A stretch of 35,167 nt of DNA from a virus, in the IMG/VR virus record IMGVR_UViG_3300042907_002363, positions 1 to 35,167 of that record. One strand, given 5' to 3'. Of the stretch, positions 27,192 to 34,678 are shown one piece after another. Every line of letters starts with the position of its first letter. Within the stretch, counting starts at the first letter, position 1. The translations under genes and the position numbers were made by a program. The notes under the pieces were generated by a model. That model ran no database searches. It saw only the letters and a list, made by a program, of their open reading frames with translations, and had not been told where the DNA came from.

Positions 27192-27968
27192 TTAGGCCGC
27201 GATGATCGGGATCGTGCCGAGCGAGTTGGCCGCCGACGAGCTGCCGGCGCCGTTGGTCGCCGTGACCTGGACGCGGATCGAGTCGGCAATGTCGCCTACG
27301 ACCGGCGTGTAGGTCTTGCTGGTGCCGCCGACGGACACGTTGATGAAGCTGCCGTTGCCCGACACGTCGTGCTGCCACTGGTAGGCGTAGCTCGACGGAT
27401 CGCCGGTCCATTCGCCTTCGATCGCGGTCAGCAGGACGCCGACCTGCACCGCCGTGCCGACGATGCTGGGCTTGACCGTGTTGGTCGGCGCCGAGCCGGC
27501 CTCCGGGTCGACCGTGAGCACCTGCTCGAGGCCGACCGTGTACTGCTCGCGGACGAAGTCTTCGTTGCCGCCGCCCAGGTTGACCGGGCCCGCCACCTTG
27601 CCGCGCACGTAGTGGATCGTGTTCGTATAGTCGGCGGTCGGCTTGTCGTTCTCCTCGATCTTCAGCGCGTAGCTGTAGCGCGAGGTCGGCAGACCGGCAG
27701 TGCGCATCAGGATCTGGCCGGCGTCGTTGTAGCTGCGGGCGCACTCGATCGCCGGGTCGCCGGCGTTGGAGATGCCCTTGCTCTTCTGCTGGTACTCGGT
27801 GTCCAGCGTCGTGTAGCTCACGATGTTGGTCTGCTTGCCGAAGTCGCCGACGTTGCCGACCTTGCCGACCTGCACCCAGGTCAGGGCCTCGAATTGTTCC
27901 TGCGTGAGATCGGACGGCTTGACTGTCGCGCAGATGTAGACCTTTCGGCCCTTGTTGGTATCGGCCAT
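27192..27968 (-). CDS. Major tail tube protein with C-terminal Ig-like domain
   Basis: Protein of 258 aa; the ATG at 27968 has AAGGAG upstream. Residues about 1-160 show the pattern of HK97/lambda V-type tail tube proteins (YICATVKPSDLTQEQFEALT, VGKVGNVGDFGKQTNIVSY, SKGISNAGDPAIECARSYND). Residues about 163-258 are a separate Ig/PKD-like beta domain (AVQVGVLLTAIEGEWTGDPS, YAYQWQHDVSG, KTYTPVVGDIADSIRVQVTA), like the surface Ig domain on some tail tubes. Many copies are needed, which fits the strong ribosome-binding site and the hairpins on both sides of the gene. Confidence 0.85.
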   Translation of the reverse strand: MADTNKGRKVYICATVKPSDLTQEQFEALTWVQVGKVGNVGDFGKQTNIVSYTTLDTEYQQKSKGISNAGDPAIECARSYNDAGQILMRTAGLPTSRYSYALKIEENDKPTADYTNTIHYVRGKVAGPVNLGGGNEDFVREQYTVGLEQVLTVDPEAGSAPTNTVKPSIVGTAVQVGVLLTAIEGEWTGDPSSYAYQWQHDVSGNGSFINVSVGGTSKTYTPVVGDIADSIRVQVTATNGAGSSSAANSLGTIPIIAA

Positions 27969-27990
27969 GGGGTTCTCCTTATGGCGTCAG

Positions 27991-28010
27991 AAAACCCCGC
28001 TAAGGCGGGG
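27991..28010 (-). terminator. Intra-operon terminator/attenuator before the tail tube gene
   Basis: On the minus strand CCCCGC-CTTA-GCGGGG (28010-27995) is followed by TTTT (27994-27991). A second dyad, CCCGG-CTGA-CCGGG (28031-28018), precedes it. This is a weak rho-independent terminator in the middle of the late operon, 23 bases before the tail tube ATG, probably allowing partial readthrough. Confidence 0.6.
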
Positions 28011-28036
28011 CGGTGATCCCGGTCAGCCGGGAATTT

Positions 28037-28450
28037 TCAGGCAAAGCACTCGTACGGAACGTCGACCTGGACGTTCCACCAGGCATCGGTCTTGTCGGCC
28101 GGCCAGACGCGCGGCGCGGCCTGCACCTTGACCTTGAGACCTTCGCTGTAAAGCGCGAGGTCGGCCGGGAAGTGCTCGGCGATGCCGCCGGCCAGTCCGG
28201 TCGCCGTCACCGTGCCGGCATTGAGCGGCGCGGCCACAGTCAGCTGCAGGATGCCCTGCCGGAAGTGCGGGTCGGCGCCCGCGAGGAATAACCGCGTGTT
28301 GCGATTCGGGAAGTGCAGCACCTGCAGATAGGCGCCAGCCGGCGGCGTAAACGGCACGTTCGGCCAGGCGACCTGAAGCGCGGGCGTCAGGTCGAGGCTT
28401 GCCACGCGCGCGAACAGCGCCGCTTCGATCTTCTCCTCGATCGTCGACAT
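28037..28450 (-). CDS. Tail terminator-like protein (lambda U/DUF4128-like)
   Basis: Protein of 137 aa; the ATG at 28450 overlaps the upstream stop (TGATG). MSTIEEKIEAALFARVASLD starts an N-terminal helix, followed by a beta sheet (AYLQVLHFPNRNTRLFLAGA, HFRQGILQLTVAAPLNAGTV) and an end segment (VKVQAAPRVWPADKTDAWWNVQVDVPYEC). This is the arrangement of DUF4128 and related tail terminators, which cap the tail tube and join it to the head. Position between the neck protein and tail tube fits. Confidence 0.82.
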   Translation of the reverse strand: MSTIEEKIEAALFARVASLDLTPALQVAWPNVPFTPPAGAYLQVLHFPNRNTRLFLAGADPHFRQGILQLTVAAPLNAGTVTATGLAGGIAEHFPADLALYSEGLKVKVQAAPRVWPADKTDAWWNVQVDVPYECFA

Positions 28451-28836
28451 CAGCCGCGGCTCTTCACGACGCGCGCCGCCTCGGCGACGACCATGGGCCA
28501 GTGCTGGGCCGCCAGCCGCACCATGGCGTACTTCGGCTCGATCTTGTGGGCGTAGGGTGCCCGGAATCCGATGTGCACGGTCTTCCCGACTTCCGACCCG
28601 GCGATCTCGCCGTTGATCGTGTCGGACGGGTCGCGGAACTTCTTGGTGCGCCAGTCGATCGCGACCGGCCCCAGCGTCGAGACGGCGCGCGAGTTGCGCA
28701 GGTTGCCGGTCACTTCCGGCGTGCCCTCGACGAGCGTCTGGTCTAGCCCGCGCAGCGCCTCATGCTGCACGGCGGACTGCACGACGGCGCACTTGCGCTC
28801 CCAGTCGGCCACGGCGGCAGCGAAGGCATCGGCCAT
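28450..28836 (-). CDS. HK97 gp10-like head-tail joining protein
   Basis: Protein of 128 aa; ATG at 28836 with GAGG upstream. The chain begins with a helix (ADAFAAAVADWERKCAVVQS) and continues with a beta core that carries the gp10-like pattern (TPEVTGNLRNSRAVSTLGPV, SEVGKTVHIGFRAPYAHKIEP). Proteins of this type are neck or tail-completion components in HK97-like phages. Gene order connector - gp10 - terminator agrees. Confidence 0.82.
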   Translation of the reverse strand: MADAFAAAVADWERKCAVVQSAVQHEALRGLDQTLVEGTPEVTGNLRNSRAVSTLGPVAIDWRTKKFRDPSDTINGEIAGSEVGKTVHIGFRAPYAHKIEPKYAMVRLAAQHWPMVVAEAARVVKSRG

Positions 28837-28845
28837 AGCGCGACC

Positions 28846-29229
28846 TCAAGAAGCGACGAAAATGTGAAAACGGGCCGCGGCGCCGGCGGCCGGCACGGCG
28901 TCGATCTTCTTGATGGCCTTGGCGGCCCCGTCGATCGTCAAAGTGTCGGACAGGCCCGGCACGAGATCGACCGGCTCACCTTCCAGCGTCGCCCGGGGCG
29001 AAGCGATTACCATCAGGTCGGTGGCCAGGATCGTGGTGCCGTCGACATGCTCGGCCACGACGCCATCGACGCGCGCCGACAGGGTGTAGACCGCCGTCGT
29101 GGGCGTGCCCGGAATCCAGGGCGTCGCCGGATCGGGCGTGCCGGTGGTCGTGCGGGTCAGGGTGACGGTGCCCGAACCATAGCGCCCGATCTGGCGGGCG
29201 ACATTGCGCGCCATGCCGAGCGGGATCAT
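28846..29229 (-). CDS. Head closure / head-tail connector protein
   Basis: Protein of 127 aa starting at the ATG at 29229, coupled by TGATG to the gp6-like gene. It is a small beta-rich protein (GSGTVTLTRTTTGTPDPATP, TTAVYTLSARVDGVVAEHVD, LMVIASPRATLEGEPVDLVP, FHIFVAS), like SPP1 gp16/HK97 gp7 class stoppers that close the portal channel. The assignment relies on fold pattern and position between the gp6-like connector and gp10-like neck protein. Confidence 0.75.
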   Translation of the reverse strand: MIPLGMARNVARQIGRYGSGTVTLTRTTTGTPDPATPWIPGTPTTAVYTLSARVDGVVAEHVDGTTILATDLMVIASPRATLEGEPVDLVPGLSDTLTIDGAAKAIKKIDAVPAAGAAARFHIFVAS

Positions 29230-29858
29230 CAGACGACCATCCGGCGATAGACCATCAGGGCACTCTCGACCGAGATCAGCAGGCCCGACCGGCCCATCGA
29301 GGAGCCGCCGGCCACCGCGTAGGATTCCGAGGCGACGCCGGGAATGTCGAGCGACCGCAGCGCCGGGTCGCGATCGCCGGCGAAGTACATGAACTTGATC
29401 TGGTCGATTGCCGCGCGTTGAAGGTCGGCCGGCAGGTCGTCGGGCAGTTCGTAGCCGCCGATATAGCTGACCGTCGTGGTTCCGGTCCCGACCCATTCGG
29501 TCCGCTCGTCGGCGGAAAGCCGCCAGAGCTGGCCGGCAAGGTCGTCGAGCTCCCAAAGGTCCGGCGTCAGTTCGGTGCCGTTCTCGATCACCTGCAGGAT
29601 CTCGGCGACCGGCCAGCGCGAGAGCCGCAAGGTCTCGCAGCGCAGGCGCCGGAAGTGATCGGTGACGTCGGTCTCGGCGAGGCGCCGATCGAGGAAGGCA
29701 TCGATCAGCCCGGAGGCCTGGCCTATCACGGTTTCCATCTGGGTGGTCTGGTCCGACGTCGGCGTGACGCCCAGCTCGGCGAACACCGTTTCCGAATCGA
29801 CCAGCGCGGTGCGCAGCGGCGCCGCGTCGATCACGGTCCTGTAGGGATAGTCGGCCAT
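29229..29858 (-). CDS. Head-tail connector, gp6-like
   Basis: Protein of 209 aa; ATG at 29858. The N-terminal helical segment (VFAELGVTPTSDQTTQMETV, IGQASGLIDAFLDRRLAETD) and the RLSRWPVAEILQVIENGTEL turn are typical of HK97 gp6-like/DUF-type connectors that ring the portal. The C-terminus adds a helix with YIGGYELPDDLPADLQRAAI, the usual YxGG-x-x-LP-x-DL pattern of this family. It lies downstream of the portal and collagen-like genes. Confidence 0.85.
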   Translation of the reverse strand: MADYPYRTVIDAAPLRTALVDSETVFAELGVTPTSDQTTQMETVIGQASGLIDAFLDRRLAETDVTDHFRRLRCETLRLSRWPVAEILQVIENGTELTPDLWELDDLAGQLWRLSADERTEWVGTGTTTVSYIGGYELPDDLPADLQRAAIDQIKFMYFAGDRDPALRSLDIPGVASESYAVAGGSSMGRSGLLISVESALMVYRRMVV

Positions 29859-29861
29859 GGG

Positions 29862-30668
29862 CTACCGCAACAGCCTGGAGAGGACCGGCGCGACGTCATG
29901 CTCGACCGTGCTGCCGTCGGCGTTGGTGAGCGTCATCATGCCGGTGTGATCCAGTTCGAGGCTGGTGACGGCCGGACCGGGCACGCCGGGCGCACCGCGT
30001 TCGCCTTGCGGGCCGCGATCTCCGGGCCGGCCGGGCTTGCCGCGCGCCACGATGAGCTGCCAGCCTTCACCAGGGCAGGGCCCGGGATCGTCGCAGCGGG
30101 CCGCGAAGGCACCGCCGTCGAGAGCGACGACGTCGAGATAGCCATAGGTCTCATCCGGCGACCAGGTCGACCGGAGATTCAACGAGCGACCGTCACGGGC
30201 GGCCGGCACGATGCAGCGCCAGTCGTCATGCGGCGGCGCCTTTCCGGTGTCGCGGAGCGCCTGGTAGACGCCGCCGGCGTGGGTCACGACATCGGCCTCG
30301 CGGTGAACGCGATCGGCCCACGGACCGACGATCGGCATTTTGCCGGGCGCCCCCTCGACGCCACGCTCGCCGGGTAGCCCATCGGCGCCGCGCTCACCAG
30401 GCAACCCCTGTTCACCGGGCTCACCGCGTTCGCCTTGCGGGCCGGCAGGCCCGACTTCGCCACGCTCGCCCTGTGGACCGCGCGGCCCGATCTCGCCGGC
30501 CGGTCCCCGCTCTCCCGCCGCACCGTCGCGCACCGTCGCCAGTCTTGCGTCGATGCGCCGGCCCAGTTCTGTTTCCAGCTCGACGATCCGCGCAAGCAGT
30601 TTGGCCTCGCGTTCGGCCAAAACCGGCGCGATCGCCTCAACGAGCACCATGATGTCGCGCTGATTCAT
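29862..30668 (-). CDS. Collagen-like protein with two CBM-like modules
   Basis: Protein of 268 aa; ATG at 30668 with GAGGGA upstream. Residues 1-45 are a coiled coil (VLAEREAKLLARIVELETEL). Residues 52-109 are 19 perfect Gly-X-Y triplets (GERGPAGEIGPRGPQGERG and so on), and 210-231 are seven more. Between them two short repeated modules, about 125-153 (ADVVTHAGGVYQALRD, PPHDDW) and 178-206 (LDVVALDGGAFAARCD, PGEGWQLI), resemble carbohydrate-binding type 5/12 folds. The coiled coil and collagen repeats imply a trimer. Placed between portal and connectors, it may be a head fibre or neck whisker that binds host surface sugars. Confidence 0.82.
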   Translation of the reverse strand: MNQRDIMVLVEAIAPVLAEREAKLLARIVELETELGRRIDARLATVRDGAAGERGPAGEIGPRGPQGERGEVGPAGPQGERGEPGEQGLPGERGADGLPGERGVEGAPGKMPIVGPWADRVHREADVVTHAGGVYQALRDTGKAPPHDDWRCIVPAARDGRSLNLRSTWSPDETYGYLDVVALDGGAFAARCDDPGPCPGEGWQLIVARGKPGRPGDRGPQGERGAPGVPGPAVTSLELDHTGMMTLTNADGSTVEHDVAPVLSRLLR

Positions 30669-30670
30669 AA

Positions 30671-32047
30671 TCAGTCCCTCGCCATCAGGGCGTTCAGTTT
30701 CTGCCGCAGGTGCCCGGCGGCGACGTACCTCACGCCGTCGTCGTCAAGCTGGTCGTCGTTCACGGTCGGTTCAGGCGGCGGCGCTGTCGCTACGGGCGGC
30801 TGCATGTCGGTGCCGTAGCTCAACGGCACGACCTGCTGCTGCACCCTTGGCATGGCGCCATGACCGCCCGGCACCGTCGCCAGGTCTTCGTCGTTCCGCG
30901 CCTCGTCGGGGCTAAGAATGCCGCTCATGGTGCCGACCGCCAGCGCCTCGAGGCGTTCCTTGAACGACGAGCGCATCAGCGCACTGGTGCTGAATTCGAG
31001 GTATTCGTCCGGCATGCCCTTGAGGTTGAACAGCAGGCCAAAGGCTTCCTCGATGTGGTTGAGCGCGAAGCCCAGCCCGCGCGCCTTCCAGGCCGACATC
31101 AGCGCTTCCGTCGATGCGAACGGCGTGCCGCCGATGCCCAGCACCTGCAGCGGAATCTGGAACGCCAGCGCGACCTCTTCCTGCGAGATCTTCAGAAGCG
31201 CGGCCAGCTCGTTGTCCTTGCTGTTGCCGGTGACCGGCTTGGCCTTCAGTCCCCAGGCCAGAATCGGCGTGCCGCCGGCATTCTCGCCCTGGCTCTGCTG
31301 GTTCCACGAGGTGCGCAGTTCGGCGATCTGGTCGCGGGTGAGCTGCGCGTCCGTCTCCAGCATGAAGCTGGGCCGCGCCTGGTTGAGATAGAACGAGATC
31401 TGCTGGTTCATTGCCGCGCCGGAAAGCGCCAGGCTGACCTGCGTGTTCAGGATCGGGCTCACGCCCTTGAGTTCGTTGGTCGGCGTGTGCAGGCGCACGT
31501 GCAGCACGTCACGCGCCGGAATCGGACCCCGCAGGTCGAAGCGGCGCTCGGCCACTTCGTTGCCGTACAGGGCATAGAAGATTTCGCCGCCTTCGGCGAC
31601 CGCCGCCAGGCCGCGCCGCATCAGGTGCAACTCGACGATCTCGAACCGGGAATTGCGGACGGCATAGGCGAAGGCCTCGCCGTCGTTGTAGAGCCGATAG
31701 GTCAGGTTCAGCAAAAAGTCGGAAATGCTCTGATAGTCGTTGGGCTTGCGGATGATGCGCGACAGCGCCGACGTGGTGACGCGCTCGCGGCCGCCATTGT
31801 CGAGGCGGCGCCAGTGGTCGCCCGGGCACATGGCGATGGTCTGGGCGTAGGCGCCGCGGCAGGCTTCCACAATCGCGCTGTTGCCGGCGGTGGAATCGAG
31901 CCCATAGCCGAGCTGCCACCAGTTGACATAGCGGCCGGCGGCGGCCGACAGCCAGCCCTCGGGCAGCAGATAGGGACCGGGCCGATAGCTCCCCTCCGTC
32001 GCGCGCTTGCGCCAGGGCAGCAGCCGACTGAGGGAGGGAAGCTTCAC
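30671..32047 (-). CDS. Portal protein, HK97 family
   Basis: Protein of 458 aa with GTG start at 32047, forming the dodecameric channel through which DNA enters and leaves the head. Family hallmarks include EACRGAYAQTIAMCP near residue 65, LSRIIRKPNDYQSISDFLLN, DVLHVRLHTPTNELKGVSPI, LNQARPSFMLETDAQLTRDQ, and VALAFQIPLQVLGIGGTPFA followed by a helical crown region. The C-terminal 70 residues are low complexity (PPVATAPPPEPTVNDDQLDD) ending in a short helix. It is downstream of the capsid gene, not upstream as usual. Confidence 0.92.
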   Translation of the reverse strand: MKLPSLSRLLPWRKRATEGSYRPGPYLLPEGWLSAAAGRYVNWWQLGYGLDSTAGNSAIVEACRGAYAQTIAMCPGDHWRRLDNGGRERVTTSALSRIIRKPNDYQSISDFLLNLTYRLYNDGEAFAYAVRNSRFEIVELHLMRRGLAAVAEGGEIFYALYGNEVAERRFDLRGPIPARDVLHVRLHTPTNELKGVSPILNTQVSLALSGAAMNQQISFYLNQARPSFMLETDAQLTRDQIAELRTSWNQQSQGENAGGTPILAWGLKAKPVTGNSKDNELAALLKISQEEVALAFQIPLQVLGIGGTPFASTEALMSAWKARGLGFALNHIEEAFGLLFNLKGMPDEYLEFSTSALMRSSFKERLEALAVGTMSGILSPDEARNDEDLATVPGGHGAMPRVQQQVVPLSYGTDMQPPVATAPPPEPTVNDDQLDDDGVRYVAAGHLRQKLNALMARD

Positions 32048-32051
32048 GACG

Positions 32052-32270
32052 TCAGCCCGCCTGGCCGCCGCGCGTGCGATAGCGCCGGCCAGACGCCGCG
32101 GGCTTCATCTCGCGATCGGCGGGAAGCTCGACGCTTCGGCTGCTGTAGACATCGCCACGCCGGGCGACGGCGACGCCGTCCTTGTGGCGCAGATTTCCCG
32201 CTTCGTCCGGCGCGCACTCGTTGGGATCGACGACGTTGCCGTCTTCCAGAACATACCAGGTAGCGCGCAT
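32052..32270 (-). CDS. Small conserved head-region protein
   Basis: Protein of 72 aa (RATWYVLEDGNVVDPNECAP, then GNLRHKDGVAVARRGDVYSS). I choose the ATG at 32270 because GAGGAG precedes it by seven to eight bases; an upstream ATG at 32333 overlaps the previous stop but would translate through a hairpin at 32301-32323. Similar short proteins (WYVLEDG, DPNE, RHKxGVAVA) occur beside capsid genes in alphaproteobacterial phages; function unknown. The C-terminal end is basic. Confidence 0.75.
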   Translation of the reverse strand: MRATWYVLEDGNVVDPNECAPDEAGNLRHKDGVAVARRGDVYSSRSVELPADREMKPAASGRRYRTRGGQAG

Positions 32271-32300
32271 CGGACTCTCCTCATTCAGCGGCAAGCGGAA

Positions 32301-32323
32301 GCGGGCGACCACCGGCCGCCCGC
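32301..32323 (-). promoter_or_regulatory. Hairpin after the decoration-protein gene
   Basis: GCGGGCG (32301-32307) pairs with CGCCCGC (32317-32323) around a nine-base loop. It lies between the stop of the decoration-like gene and the preferred start of the next gene. No T run follows, so it probably stabilises or processes mRNA and does not end transcription outright. Confidence 0.5.
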
Positions 32324-32329
32324 GCCTGA

Positions 32330-32707
32330 TCACTTGCCGTCGTCGACCAGGATGTTGAACGCGCCGGCCTTGGTGGCGCCGCCCTGGGCGATCACGATTT
32401 TCACGCGGTCGCGGCTGACGGCCACCTTGTCGTTCACGGCCGTGCCTCCGGAGGCGTAGAGCGATGCGACGCCGGCCGTCGTGTAGGTCGGCTGGCGCGT
32501 GGCCTTGACGATCGCGGCGTTCACGTTGGACTCGGTCCAGATCGTTTCACCGGTCGTTTCGGCGGTGATCGTGAAGTCGACGCCGTCGGCGAAGTCGGTC
32601 TTCACATACTGGATGGAGTGAATGTACCCCGACAGATACGGGGTGTAGGCGGTGGCGGAACCATCGGAAGCGGTGGTGACGGCCACGTTGAAACGGCGGA
32701 GGGCCAT
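32330..32707 (-). CDS. Probable head decoration protein
   Basis: Protein of 125 aa; ATG at 32707 downstream of a short AGG-type site. It is beta-rich, Thr/Ala/Val-rich and without Cys (FNVAVTTASDGSATAYTPYL, ITAETTGETIWTESNVNAAI, DRVKIVIAQGGATKAGAFNI). Location immediately after the major capsid gene and small beta fold suggest a capsid-surface or cement protein. It could instead be a head-tail joining component; no family was recognised. Confidence 0.62.
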   Translation of the reverse strand: MALRRFNVAVTTASDGSATAYTPYLSGYIHSIQYVKTDFADGVDFTITAETTGETIWTESNVNAAIVKATRQPTYTTAGVASLYASGGTAVNDKVAVSRDRVKIVIAQGGATKAGAFNILVDDGK

Positions 32708-32757
32708 GGTCTTGCCTTTCTAGAAAGCTTTTGGGTTGGTTGACAGGCGGGAAGAAC

Positions 32758-32781
32758 GGGAGAGGCCGCGAAGCCTCTCCC
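32758..32781 (-). promoter_or_regulatory. Strong hairpin after the capsid gene
   Basis: GGGAGAGGC (32758-32766) and GCCTCTCCC (32773-32781) form a 9-bp perfect stem with a six-base loop, eight bases after the capsid stop codon. On the minus strand it is followed by CGTTCTT, a poor T tract, so termination would be partial at most. It may protect the 3' end of capsid mRNA. Confidence 0.6.
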
Positions 32782-32788
32782 GCGGCGC

Positions 32789-34663
32789 TTACCAGGTCGT
32801 GCCGTCGATCCACTGCACCATGCCGGTGCGGCGCATCTTCCAGGACACGTCCACCAGCATGCGAACGCCGATGGTTGCGGTCTGGAAGAACGACCGAACC
32901 GGATCGGCCGTGGTCGGCCCGGTGCCGGACACGATCTCCAGCGGAGTCGTGTCTTCCATGTGCACCGTCGCCTGCTCGGACACGTCGAATTCCGGCATGT
33001 CGCCCAGGGCGGTGGCGAAGTCCGACACGCGCAGCGCGATCAGGCGATTGGCCGTAACGCTCGTCGACTCGATGAACGTGACGCGCTGGCGGATGGCGCC
33101 CATGAACGAGCCGATCACGCCATCCGGGCCGGGCATCATCGACAGGGCCAGGCCCTGCGCCGGGTTCATCAGCACGACGATGTTGTCGGCTGCGTTGGCC
33201 GTGAAGAACGGCCCGAGCAGCGCCTTGAAGTCGGCCAGGACGGCCTCGTAATCGCCGCCGCCGTAGCCGGAAGCGACAGCGCTCACACCGTTGAGCAGGC
33301 CCGCCGGGCGCGCCGTGCTGACGGCCGTGGCGTCGGTGATGGCCGCGTCGAGGATGACGCCGGTGTCTTCCAGGATGGCCTGGCGTACGAGCGCCTCGAT
33401 GGCGGGCGTGCTGCGCTTCACCAGCTCACGGCTGAACGGGACGATGACACCGAGCTTCTTCGGCGTCATGGTCACCGCGGCGGTGGTGATGCGGCCGACG
33501 CGGATCGGCGAGCCCTCCGCGACGAAACCGCCACCGGCACCGCCGGCCGTGCGGCCCGGCAACGAGACCGTGCCGATGCCGTCGAAGTTCACGCCAATGC
33601 CGCGCGCCCGCAGCGCCGGGTAGATCGAGAACGGCATGAGGGCATCCACGAAGCCCTGGTTGACCGTCTGGACCAGCTCGGACGCCCAGCCCGACACGCT
33701 GGTGGTGCCGATGGTCTGGTCGGCGCGGGTGGCGATGGCGAATGTCGCCTCGTGGCCCGGGTAGCGCTCCTCGAGCACCTTCTCGATCGGCTTGTTGCCG
33801 AAGTGCGAGAGGCCCTTGGCGACGGCGGCGCGCACGACCAGGTCGAAGCCGCCGACCTCGCGCTGCGTGCCGAGCGGACGGCGGATGGCCGGAGCCGGCA
33901 CGCCACGCTCCTGGGTGGTGCAGATGCCGATGCGCTGCTCGGAGGTCTTCAGGGCGGCGAGCGTGCGCTCGTCGGTCTCGATCTGGCTGTTGAGTTCCTC
34001 GATCGCCACGACGTCGGGCGCCTCGGAACTGGTGAGTTCAACCAGCTTGTCGCGCCTGGCGACGATGCCGGCCTGCATCTCTTCGATGCGCTGGGAAAGG
34101 GTCTTCATGACGGGTTGCCTCATGTTCACAGGGGGCTTCGCGGCGGTCGCGCCGGGGTTGGGCACGGTCCCACGTCGTTCATTGGCGGACTCGCCGAAGA
34201 CGAGGGACAGTGTTTCGGGGGAAAAGTTAAGAGCGCGGGCCTTGGCCAAAGCGTTGGTGTTGGAGCCGACGGAGACGACGGAGGTCTCCATCAGCTCCTG
34301 CTCGAGATAGTCGAACGCATCCTTGCCGGGCGTGCCGTACTTGATGACGTTGAAGCCGACCGAGGTCGCGCGCAGCACGCCCTGCTCGACTAGGCCGATG
34401 ATCTCGTCGATCCGCTGCGAGGTGCCCTTGGCGGCCAGCTTCAGCGTGGCCACCAGCCGGTCGCCCTCGGTGCGGATATTCGACCAGGTGCCGATCGGGA
34501 AGCGGCTGTCGTGGCCGAACAGCGCGATCGGGTTCTTCCTGAAGTTGGCGAGGTCCCACCCCTTCGGGTTGATACGGGTCCCGTGGCGATCGAGGCTGCC
34601 GTCGGAAATGACGAAGTCGAGGCCATCGCCGGCCGAGACCGACGTGCGATGCAGCACCTTCAT
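32789..34663 (-). CDS. Fused HK97-type prohead protease and major capsid protein
   Basis: Single frame of 624 aa; the ATG at 34663 has GGAG upstream. Residues about 1-165 are an S78-type prohead protease: LFGHDSRFPIG holds His51 and RATSVGF holds Ser101. Residues about 166-265 are a linker with a delta-like scaffold helix (TLSQRIEEMQAGIVARRDKL). Residues about 270-624 are the HK97 capsid fold (LSHFGNKPIEKVLEERYPGH, SGWASELVQTVNQGFVDALM, TMTPKKLGVIVPFSRELVKR). An internal ATG (Met186, 34108) has GAGG about ten bases upstream and could make free capsid protein of 439 aa. Protease cleavage of the fusion would also release capsid protein. Confidence 0.92.
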   Translation of the reverse strand: MKVLHRTSVSAGDGLDFVISDGSLDRHGTRINPKGWDLANFRKNPIALFGHDSRFPIGTWSNIRTEGDRLVATLKLAAKGTSQRIDEIIGLVEQGVLRATSVGFNVIKYGTPGKDAFDYLEQELMETSVVSVGSNTNALAKARALNFSPETLSLVFGESANERRGTVPNPGATAAKPPVNMRQPVMKTLSQRIEEMQAGIVARRDKLVELTSSEAPDVVAIEELNSQIETDERTLAALKTSEQRIGICTTQERGVPAPAIRRPLGTQREVGGFDLVVRAAVAKGLSHFGNKPIEKVLEERYPGHEATFAIATRADQTIGTTSVSGWASELVQTVNQGFVDALMPFSIYPALRARGIGVNFDGIGTVSLPGRTAGGAGGGFVAEGSPIRVGRITTAAVTMTPKKLGVIVPFSRELVKRSTPAIEALVRQAILEDTGVILDAAITDATAVSTARPAGLLNGVSAVASGYGGGDYEAVLADFKALLGPFFTANAADNIVVLMNPAQGLALSMMPGPDGVIGSFMGAIRQRVTFIESTSVTANRLIALRVSDFATALGDMPEFDVSEQATVHMEDTTPLEIVSGTGPTTADPVRSFFQTATIGVRMLVDVSWKMRRTGMVQWIDGTTW

Positions 34664-34678
34664 GTGCGGTCTCCAGGT

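Noticed and set aside
30710-32263. Plus-strand open frame of 517 codons opposite the portal gene
   Set aside because: Antisense of a clear HK97 portal. Composition is His-, Gln- and Arg-rich and low in normal core residues, and it crosses several gene boundaries on the real strand.
32960-34393. Plus-strand open frame of 477 codons opposite the protease-capsid gene
   Set aside because: Shadow of the capsid fusion. It is dominated by Arg, Asp, Gly and Ala without any recognisable fold or start signal.
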